From the NCBI GenBank assembly GCA_963766765.1, contig CAVYBR010000004.1:248001-312000 (forward strand): a stretch of DNA of 64,000 nucleotides, written 5' to 3'. Positions 17,170 through 23,759 of the stretch are shown in pieces. The notes under the pieces are model-generated. The model searched no databases. It had not been told where the DNA came from and saw only the letters and a list, made by a program, of their open reading frames with translations. The position numbers and the translations under genes were made by a program. Source of the stretch: JACCQS01 sp963766765. GTDB taxonomy: Bacteria > Actinomycetota > Actinomycetes > Mycobacteriales > Geodermatophilaceae. Positions within the stretch are counted from its first letter, which is position 1. Each line of letters starts with the position of its first letter.

Positions 17170-18063
17170 ATGCTCGACGTCGATGCCAAACCTCGACCGC
17201 GCGTCCCCGACCGACTGCGTGGCCAGATTTTTCGCGGCTCGGACGCAGTGGCCGAGGGTTTGATCAGTGCGAGCCGACTTCGCCGTGAGTACACGAGGAT
17301 CTTGCACGGGATTTACGCGCCACCCGGGATCCGAGTCGACCATGGCATCAGGACACTCGCCGCCCTGCTCCTGATGCCAAGTACAACGGTGCTGACGGCG
17401 CATTCCGCGGCTTGGTGGTACGGCGTTCCACATGCCGAGCCACTCGACCCAGTGATGCTCATCCTTGCGCCGGAGATACCCGCAAAGGGAGTCCGAGGCA
17501 TCAGGCTTCACGTGTGTGAGCTGGCCGAGGCCGAGATCAACCTGGTCAATGGACTCCGGCTGGCATCTCCCCTGCGGTGTGCTTGGGATGCGGCGACGCT
17601 GACCGCGCCGCGCAACGCGTTGGCGACCGTCGACGGACTGCTTCGCCGAGGCGTCGTGACTCAGCCACAACTGCTTGACCACGTGAGCGGCAGAGCCGGG
17701 GTGTGGGGAGTGACGAGAGCACGCCCAGTGTTCGAGCTGGCCAATGGACTCAGTGAATCGCCAGGCGAGAGCTGGACCCGGTGGCTGTTGCACGCGGAGT
17801 CCCTGCCTCCAGCCGCGCTACAACACGAGGTGTTCGACGAGGAGGGACGCTTCGTCGCCCGGGTTGACTTTGCGTGGCCGGCCAAGAAGATCGCTCTGGA
17901 GTACGACGGTTCGTACCATGCCGATCCCGTGCAGCAAGCTGCCGACAGGAGCAGGGATGCGGCACTGGCCCGGCTCGGCTGGACGGTTGTGCACATGACG
18001 TCGAGTGATCTGCACGACTTCACTCGAGTTGGTCAGAGACTCCGCAGCCTGCTCGCCTCATGA
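17170..18063 (+). CDS. DUF559 domain protein (restriction-endonuclease-like fold)
   Basis: A 297-residue protein common in actinomycetes. The N-terminal half (about 1-190) is helical with an AbiEi-like pattern: SRLRREYTRILHGIYAPPG and TVLTAHSAAWWYGVP. The C-terminal half is DUF559, related to very-short-patch-repair nucleases: Glu200 in SPGESWTRWLL, Asp233 in ARVDFAW, Glu244 and Asp246 in ALEYDGSYH, then GWTVVHMTSSDL. These acidic residues form a plausible PD-(D/E)xK site. Substrate and role are unknown. It is bracketed by two palindrome pairs, which suggests a mobile or repeat-associated unit. Confidence 0.85.
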   Translation: MLDVDAKPRPRVPDRLRGQIFRGSDAVAEGLISASRLRREYTRILHGIYAPPGIRVDHGIRTLAALLLMPSTTVLTAHSAAWWYGVPHAEPLDPVMLILAPEIPAKGVRGIRLHVCELAEAEINLVNGLRLASPLRCAWDAATLTAPRNALATVDGLLRRGVVTQPQLLDHVSGRAGVWGVTRARPVFELANGLSESPGESWTRWLLHAESLPPAALQHEVFDEEGRFVARVDFAWPAKKIALEYDGSYHADPVQQAADRSRDAALARLGWTVVHMTSSDLHDFTRVGQRLRSLLAS

Positions 18064-18066
18064 ACC

Positions 18067-18143
18067 TGGCGGTTTCCACGGAAACCGCCACGAAGGGCTC
18101 TACTGTCGCGTCCCGAGCCTGGCGGTTTCCACGGAAACCGCCA
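18067..18143. repeat. Pair of 24-bp palindromes (copies C and D)
   Basis: Copy C 18067-18090 and copy D 18120-18143, 53 bp apart, both identical to the consensus with AC at the centre and both followed by CGAAGGG. They fill the gap between the convergent DUF559 and acyl-CoA dehydrogenase genes, where they could also act as a two-way terminator. Confidence 0.9.
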
Positions 18144-18158
18144 CGAAGGGGTCGGCGG

Positions 18159-19319
18159 TCAGCGGCGGAGGAGGTTGCGGGCCATCACCATTCGCTGGAT
18201 CTGATTGGTGCCTTCATAGATCTGGGTGATCTTGGCATCGCGCATCATCCGCTCCACCGGGAAGTCCTTGGTGTAGCCGGCGCCCCCGAACAGTTGCACG
18301 GCGTCGGTGGTCACCTTCATCGCCACGTCAGAGGCGAAGCACTTGCTCGCCGCCGCGAGGATGCCCACATCTGCACCGAACTCGGCACGTGACGCAGCGA
18401 CGTACACCAGATGCCGGGCCGCCTCGATCTGCATCGCCATGTCCGCCAGCATGAACTGGACGCCCTGGAACTCCGAGACCGCCTTACCGAACTGCTTGCG
18501 TTCTTTGACGTACGCAAGCGACGCATCGAGTGCGCCCTGGGCAACGCCGACGGCCTGCGCGCCGATCGTCGGCCGGGTCTGGTCAAGCGTCCGGAGCGCG
18601 GTCTTGAAACCGGTGCCCGGCTCGCCGATGATCCGATCGGCCGGAATCGTGCAGTCAGTGAAGTGGATCTCGCAGGTGGGGGAACCCTTGATTCCCATCT
18701 TGCGCTCTTTCGTGCCCACCTCGAAGCCAGGGTCATCGGCGTTCACCACGAAAGCCGAGATGCCGTTGCTGCCCTTGTCCTGATCGGTAACGGCCATCAC
18801 CGTGTACCACTGCGAGACCCCGGCGTTGGTGATCCACGCCTTAGTCCCGTTGAGGACCCAATGGTCACCGTCCAAGCGGGCCTTGGTCTTCATCGCCGCA
18901 GCATCAGAGCCTGCCTCCCGCTCGGACAGCGCGTAGGAGAACATGTGCTCGCCGGAGGCGACGCCGGGCAGGACTTGCTTCTTCAGGTCATCCGATGCGG
19001 CCAGCAGCACCGGTGTCGTGCCCAGCTTGTTGACCCCGGGGATCAGCGAGGACGCCATGCAGACACGGGCGACCTCCTCGATCACGATGCAGGTCGAGAT
19101 CGGGTCGGCGCCGGCCCCGCCGAACTCCTCGGGGATGTGGACCGCGTGAAAGCCAGCCCTAGTCAGCGCTGCCCGCCCCTCGTCCGGGAAGCGGCTCTTC
19201 TCGTCCACGTCTGCCGCGTGCGGCGCGATCTCTCGCTCGGCGATGTCGCGCACCGCTCGACGAACCATCTCGTGCTCGTCACTGAGCTGGTACGGGGCGG
19301 TTTGCGCGGAACTTGTCAC
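18159..19319 (-). CDS. fadE25: Acyl-CoA dehydrogenase (FadE25 type)
   Basis: FAD enzyme for the first step of acyl-CoA beta-oxidation, 386 residues. Visible are ALSEREAGSDAAAMKT (flavin/substrate signature), WITNAGVSQWYTVMAV, RKQFGKAVSEFQGVQF and the catalytic glutamate in QIYEGTNQIQRMVMARNLLR. GTG 19319 is preceded at 6 nt by TAGCCT. The neighbouring purE/purK order matches M. tuberculosis. Branched-chain or short-chain preference cannot be told from sequence. Confidence 0.93.
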   Translation of the reverse strand: MTSSAQTAPYQLSDEHEMVRRAVRDIAEREIAPHAADVDEKSRFPDEGRAALTRAGFHAVHIPEEFGGAGADPISTCIVIEEVARVCMASSLIPGVNKLGTTPVLLAASDDLKKQVLPGVASGEHMFSYALSEREAGSDAAAMKTKARLDGDHWVLNGTKAWITNAGVSQWYTVMAVTDQDKGSNGISAFVVNADDPGFEVGTKERKMGIKGSPTCEIHFTDCTIPADRIIGEPGTGFKTALRTLDQTRPTIGAQAVGVAQGALDASLAYVKERKQFGKAVSEFQGVQFMLADMAMQIEAARHLVYVAASRAEFGADVGILAAASKCFASDVAMKVTTDAVQLFGGAGYTKDFPVERMMRDAKITQIYEGTNQIQRMVMARNLLRR

Positions 19320-19325
19320 GTGTTG

Positions 19326-19331
19326 AGGCTA
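19326..19331 (-). promoter_or_regulatory. Probable -10 box for the acyl-CoA dehydrogenase
   Basis: TAGCCT on the minus strand 6 nt before GTG 19319, just downstream of the purE stop at 19334. Confidence 0.4.
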
Positions 19332-19333
19332 AC

Positions 19334-19912
19334 TCAGCTCTGGTTCGAATCGCCCTCGGCGCCGGGTTTGCCGGCATCGTCGGCGCGCTCGGCCGCGTGT
19401 CGCGTTTGGAGCGTTGCGTCCTTGCGCCGCACGGACTCTGCCAGTTGCTCGGCCGCGGCCAGGAGTGCCGAGCGAAGATGCGGCTCCGCTGCGGCGAGGA
19501 TGCGTACGGCCAGCAGGCCGGCATTGTGCGCGGCGCCGATCCCCACCGTCGCCACGGGCACCCCGGCCGGCATCTGCACGATGGACAGCAGCGAGTCCAA
19601 CCCGTCGAGTTGCGCAAGCGGGACGGGCACGCCGATCACAGGCAGCGTCGTCGCGGATGCGACCATGCCGGGCAGATGAGCGGCTCCGCCAGCCCCGGCG
19701 ATGATCACCCGCAGGCCACGCTCTGCCGCCCGCGAGGAGTAGTCGAGCATGTCGTGCGGTGTCCGGTGTGCGGAGACGACGCGTACCTCGTAGGAGATTC
19801 CATACGAATCCAGGACCTCGGCGGCGCTGCTCAGCACTCTCCAGTCCGAGTCGCTGCCCATGATCAGGCCGACGTCGGGCACCTTGCCGTCGGATTCCGG
19901 CACGTCGGTCAT
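19334..19912 (-). CDS. purE: N5-carboxyaminoimidazole ribonucleotide mutase
   Basis: Rearranges N5-CAIR to CAIR in purine synthesis. 192 residues with the class I PurE motifs GLIMGSDSDW, VVSAHRTPHDM and AGAGGAAHLPGMVA, and the loop VPVPLAQLDGLDSLLSIVQMP. The C-terminal 30 residues are a polar extension. Its ATG overlaps the purK stop (ATGA), so it is translated after purK. Confidence 0.95.
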   Translation of the reverse strand: MTDVPESDGKVPDVGLIMGSDSDWRVLSSAAEVLDSYGISYEVRVVSAHRTPHDMLDYSSRAAERGLRVIIAGAGGAAHLPGMVASATTLPVIGVPVPLAQLDGLDSLLSIVQMPAGVPVATVGIGAAHNAGLLAVRILAAAEPHLRSALLAAAEQLAESVRRKDATLQTRHAAERADDAGKPGAEGDSNQS

Positions 19913-21060
19913 GGGTGTCCTCCTTGTCGCAGGTACGCCGCGGCGGCGCTAGCTCTGGCCCGTACGTCCGCGAGATCGTTTCCCAGCGCTGTGACGTGCC
20001 CGAGCTTGCGGCCCGGCCGGGACGCCTTGCCGTACAGGTGCAGCTTCACATCCGGCCACTGGGCCATCGCGTGGTGAACGCGCTCGTCGAGTGCCATCCC
20101 ACCGTCCGGCCCACCCAAGAGGTTGGCCATCACCACCCACGGCGCCGTCATCGTCGGGGTGCCCAGCGGGTAGTCGAGCACCGCGCGCAGATGTTGTTCG
20201 AACTGGCTGGTCCGAGAACCTTCGATCGTCCAGTGGCCGCTGTTGTGCGGCCGCATGGCGAGCTCGTTGACCAGCAATCCGGCGTCGGTCTCGAAGAGTT
20301 CCACCGCCAGGACGCCTACAACGCCGAGTTCGTCGGCCAACCGCACGGCGAGCTGGGCCCCCTGGCCCGCCAGGTCGGCGGACAGACCCGGCGCAGGGGC
20401 AATCACTTCAACACAGATCCCGTCCTGTTGGACGGTCTCGACAATCGGCCATACGCAGACCTGTCCGAACGGCGAGCGAGCAACGAGAGCGGCGAGTTCC
20501 CGGCGGATCGGCACCCGCGCTTCGACCAGGTACGCGCGGTCAGGTTCGAGCACCTCGCCCGCCGAGGCAGCGTCAGGGAGTGTCCAGACGCCTCGGCCGT
20601 CGTACCCGCCGCGAGCAAGCTTGAGTACGACCGGCCAGCCGTGCTGCTGCCCGAACGCGGCCACGTCATCTGCAGTGGACACCTGCGCCCAGGCTGGCCC
20701 CGGCACGCCGGCCTTGGTGAGCGCCGCCCGCATGACCAGCTTGTCCTGCGCATGGACGAGCGCATCGGCTCCCGGATAGACCGTGTGCCCGGCGGCGGCC
20801 AACGACCGGATGAACTCGGTGGGCACGTGCTCGTGATCGAACGTGAGCACGTCACAGGCTTCGGCAAAGGCGCGCAGATCCTCGTACACGGTGTGCTCAC
20901 CGATCACGGTGTCGGCGGCCACCAACGCGGCGCCGTCCTGCGGTGACTGGGCGAGAATCCGAAGCGACTGACCGAGCGCGATGGCCGCCTGGTGCGTCAT
21001 CCGCGCGAGCTGCCCCCCGCCGACCATGCCGACGACCGGAAGGCCGGTGCGCGAATCCAC
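19909..21060 (-). CDS. purK: 5-(carboxyamino)imidazole ribonucleotide synthase
   Basis: ATP-grasp enzyme making N5-CAIR from AIR, bicarbonate and ATP. 383 residues: GMVGGGQLARM at the N-terminus, VLKLARGGYDGRGVW as the ATP-grasp glycine loop, VEVIAPAPGLSADL and NELAMRPHNSGHWTIEG near the active site. GTG 21060 has TAGCCT 6 nt upstream. It leads the purK-purE operon. Confidence 0.95.
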   Translation of the reverse strand: MDSRTGLPVVGMVGGGQLARMTHQAAIALGQSLRILAQSPQDGAALVAADTVIGEHTVYEDLRAFAEACDVLTFDHEHVPTEFIRSLAAAGHTVYPGADALVHAQDKLVMRAALTKAGVPGPAWAQVSTADDVAAFGQQHGWPVVLKLARGGYDGRGVWTLPDAASAGEVLEPDRAYLVEARVPIRRELAALVARSPFGQVCVWPIVETVQQDGICVEVIAPAPGLSADLAGQGAQLAVRLADELGVVGVLAVELFETDAGLLVNELAMRPHNSGHWTIEGSRTSQFEQHLRAVLDYPLGTPTMTAPWVVMANLLGGPDGGMALDERVHHAMAQWPDVKLHLYGKASRPGRKLGHVTALGNDLADVRARASAAAAYLRQGGHP

Positions 21061-21066
21061 CCGGTC

Positions 21067-21072
21067 AGGCTA
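21067..21072 (-). promoter_or_regulatory. Probable -10 box for purK
   Basis: TAGCCT on the minus strand 6 nt before GTG 21060, leaderless spacing. Confidence 0.4.
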
Positions 21073-21176
21073 GTCAGCCGGAGGGGAGGTCCGAACTGAT
21101 GACTGCAGCGCCCGGCCGACGACTACGTGGCGAGCAGCTGAATGATCCCCGGCGGCCATATGCCACGGTGGAGACC

Positions 21177-21652
21177 ATGTGCGCCTCTGCCGAGCCCACG
21201 ATCTACTTCGAAGACCTCACTCCGGGGCGGACGTTCGACCTGGGCACGCTGATCATCGACGAAGCCGAGATGGTCGCGTTCGCCCAGCGTTTCGATCCGC
21301 AGTGGTACCACGTGGATCGACCGCGGGCGGAGGCCTCGCGGTGGGGCAGGCTGATCGCGAGTGGCTTCTTCACGGTCAGTGCGCTGATGCGCATGTACGT
21401 CGACGGCGTCCTGACCCGAGCGGCCGCAGACACCTCCCCCGGAATGGAGAACCTGCGCTGGCTCGCGCCTGTGTTCGCCGGCGACGAACTCAACGCGGTC
21501 CTGACGGTGACCGATGCCCAGCCGTCCTCGCGCTCCCCGAGCTCGGGACGGTCTTCCTGCAGTGGCAGATGTTCCGCGGCGACCAGGTGGTACTGCAGAT
21601 GAATGGCCGGGGCTGGTTCGTGCGGCGTATCCCGCTCAGCCGCGAGCCTTGA
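21177..21652 (+). CDS. MaoC-family hydratase (frameshifted)
   Basis: A hot-dog-fold (R)-specific enoyl-CoA hydratase-like protein: EDLTPGRTFDLGTLIIDEAE, then the catalytic Asp/His loop FAQRFDPQWYHVD and SGFFTVSALMRM. The frame from ATG 21177 breaks near 21539; a different frame (two bases on) continues with ELGTVFLQWQMFRGDQVVLQMNGRGWFVRR to a TGA at 21652. Restoring one G in the CCCCGAG at 21535-21541 gives a complete protein of about 158 residues. The 3' end overlaps the convergent VOC gene by 17 bp. Confidence 0.8.
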
Positions 21653-22016
21653 TCTCCTGCACCGCCCACTGATTGCCGTCCGGGTCGCTGAAGTAGACGA
21701 ATCGTCCGCCGTCCATGTCGCCGTACTTCACGATGTCACCGACCTCCACCCCACGCTCGAGCAATTCGGCCCGTGCGGCATCGAGGTCGGGAACGACGAT
21801 CTGGAGTCCCTTGACCGAACCGGGAACGGCACCTTCGATCTCCGGGCCGATGCAGATCGAGCATGCGGACCCCGGCGGAGTGAGTTGTACGACCCGGATC
21901 GCCGGATCTGGCGAGGCGTCGTGGTCGAGGTGAAAACCCACCTGATCGATGTAGAACTCTTTCGCGCGATCGACGTCGGTCACGGGAAGGACGATGACTT
22001 CCAGAGTCCAGTTCAT
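21636..22016 (-). CDS. VOC-family protein (glyoxalase/bleomycin-resistance fold)
   Basis: 126 residues in two beta-alpha-beta-beta-beta modules: MNWTLEVIVLPVTDVDRAKEFYIDQVGFHLDHD and GVEVGDIVKYGDMDGGRFVYFSDPDGNQWAVQEI. Metal-ligand positions (an early His/Glu and a late Glu) are partly filled. The ligand is unknown. It is last in a three-gene set with the ECF sigma factor 26 bp upstream and the YCII protein, a combination often seen with ECF42-type sigma factors. Confidence 0.88.
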   Translation of the reverse strand: MNWTLEVIVLPVTDVDRAKEFYIDQVGFHLDHDASPDPAIRVVQLTPPGSACSICIGPEIEGAVPGSVKGLQIVVPDLDAARAELLERGVEVGDIVKYGDMDGGRFVYFSDPDGNQWAVQEIKARG

Positions 22017-22042
22017 GATCTTCCTTTCGCTGGGATGCGGGG

Positions 22043-23263
22043 TTACTGCTGCAGTTCGGCGGCGCGCAATGCCAGGTAACGCTGTTCGGGGACGCTGGCG
22101 GCCTTCCGTGCCGCCCGGTGGTAGGCGTGGCGGGCGGCGGCTGTGTCTCCGGCGAGTTCGAGCAGGTGTGCGCGTACGGCGTCGAGCCGATGCGTCTGGG
22201 CCATCTGTGCATCGGAGTCGAGCGTGCCCAGCACGGCCAAGCCCGCACGCGCTCCATGGACCATGGCCACCGCCACCGCGCGATTCAGCGTGACCACAGG
22301 CCCAGGAGACAGCCGTTCAAGCACCTCGTAGAGCGCGAGGATCTGCGGCCAGTCCGTCTCTCTCGCGGTGGCCGCTTCGTCATGGACGGCGGCGATCGCC
22401 GCTTGCAGTTGGTACGGCCCGGCGGGTGCGGTGCCGAGGGTCCGAGTCACCAAGGCGATGCCTTCCCGGATCTGGTCGGTGTTCCACAGCCCCCGATCCT
22501 GTTCGCCCAGCGGCACAAGCCATCCGGCGGCATCGGTCCTGGCAGCGCGGCGGGCATCTGTCAGCAGGAGCAGCGCGAGCAGACCGCTGACTTCGGCCTC
22601 CTCGGGTGCCAGCTCATGCAACAGCCGCGTCAGCCGCATCGCCTCAGCGGTGAGATCCGCTCGATGCGGCATCGGTCCGGCTGTCGTCAGGTAGCCCTCG
22701 TTGAAGACGAGGTAGAGGACATGCAGGACCACCCGCAGCCGTTCGGCGCGCTCAGTCCCTGCCGGCAGTTCGAAGCGGAGACCAGCGGCCTTGATCGCCT
22801 GCTTTGCCCGGCTGATCCGCTGGGCCATCGTGGCCTCCGGGACCAGGAACGCGCGGGCGATCTCCGCCGTCGTGAGCCCCCCGACCGCGCGCAGAGTGAG
22901 AGCGAGTTGGGACGGGACGGACAGCGACGGGTGGCAGCAGAGGAAGAGCAGCCTGAGCGTGTCGTCCTGGTCGGTGGGCTCTCCCGGCTCGGTCGGCTCG
23001 AGGGCGACGGCGGTCTCCTCCCGACGCTGTCGGGCGCTCTCACTGCGCCAGATGTCGACGACGCGCCGCGAGGCAACCGTGAGGAGCCAGGACCGCGGGT
23101 CGTGCGGCAGCCCCTGCTCTGGCCATTGCTGGGTTGCGGCGAGCAGTGCCTCCTGCACTGCGTCCTCGCAGGTGTCGAACTGCCCGTGCCGGCGCACCAG
23201 TGCACCGAGGACCAGCGGCGCGAGATCACGCAGCAGGTCCTCGATGTTCACCTGAGTGCTCAC
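22043..23263 (-). CDS. ECF-like RNA polymerase sigma factor (ECF42 group, with C-terminal extension)
   Basis: 406 residues. Region 2 is RRHGQFDTCEDAVQEALLAATQQWP with DPRSWLLTVASRRVVDIWR; region 4 is LTLRAVGGLTTAEIARAFLVPEATMAQRISRAKQAI. A roughly 200-residue helical extension (TPR/DUF6596-like: VLYLVFNEGYLTTAGP, RAVAVAMVHGARAGL) follows, as in ECF42 factors, which have no classical anti-sigma factor and sit beside YCII/DGPF proteins. That arrangement is present here: the YCII gene ends 12 bp upstream. Starts at GTG 23263. Confidence 0.92.
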   Translation of the reverse strand: MSTQVNIEDLLRDLAPLVLGALVRRHGQFDTCEDAVQEALLAATQQWPEQGLPHDPRSWLLTVASRRVVDIWRSESARQRREETAVALEPTEPGEPTDQDDTLRLLFLCCHPSLSVPSQLALTLRAVGGLTTAEIARAFLVPEATMAQRISRAKQAIKAAGLRFELPAGTERAERLRVVLHVLYLVFNEGYLTTAGPMPHRADLTAEAMRLTRLLHELAPEEAEVSGLLALLLLTDARRAARTDAAGWLVPLGEQDRGLWNTDQIREGIALVTRTLGTAPAGPYQLQAAIAAVHDEAATARETDWPQILALYEVLERLSPGPVVTLNRAVAVAMVHGARAGLAVLGTLDSDAQMAQTHRLDAVRAHLLELAGDTAAARHAYHRAARKAASVPEQRYLALRAAELQQ

Positions 23264-23275
23264 GAGTCAGAGGTG

Positions 23276-23635
23276 TCAGACGTCCGGCGGCCCGTCCGCG
23301 ACCTGACGTACCTCGACCTTGTTGGCGTACGCGGCGATCTGACCGGCGATTTCGATGATCCGTGCCTCATTCTCGACATCCAGCACCCAGTAGCCGATGA
23401 GTGACTCCTTCGCCTCGGCGTACGGACCGTCAGTCGCGACCGGCACACCGTTCTCGAGGCTGACCACTTTCGCCGTGCTGCCGTCGGCGAGACCGGCTTG
23501 GAACACCAACTCGCCGGACTCGGTCAGGTCCTGGTCGATCTTGACCATGAACCCGATCATCTCGCGGATCCATTCCGGTGATGCCGTCTCCATCATGGTT
23601 CCCGCCTCTCCGAACATCATGATCATGTACTTCAT
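23276..23635 (-). CDS. YCII/DGPF family protein
   Basis: 119 residues, beginning MKYMIMMFGEAG and carrying the family motif TDGPYAEAKESLIGYWVLDVE. A small dimeric ferredoxin-like fold associated with ECF42 sigma factors; its function is unknown, possibly sensing or modifying a small molecule. ATG 23635 is used because family members start MKYM. It leads the YCII - sigma - VOC operon, divergent from the LuxR-type regulator. Confidence 0.9.
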   Translation of the reverse strand: MKYMIMMFGEAGTMMETASPEWIREMIGFMVKIDQDLTESGELVFQAGLADGSTAKVVSLENGVPVATDGPYAEAKESLIGYWVLDVENEARIIEIAGQIAAYANKVEVRQVADGPPDV

Positions 23636-23759
23636 CGTCACTCCCTCGAGTCGGCACCCTGAGCGGGCGCTGTCAGAGCTTGGTCGGAACCAGTGCCGCG
23701 TTCTCGACATCCGTCCAGCAGTAGACCCCTATTTCTAGGCCAGCGGCGATACTGGCCCG

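Noticed and set aside
16372..17793. 473-residue open frame on the minus strand
   Set aside because: Antisense to CoA-transferase subunit B and DUF559; no recognisable protein.
22118..23404. 428-residue open frame on the plus strand
   Set aside because: Antisense to the ECF sigma factor; only a shadow frame.
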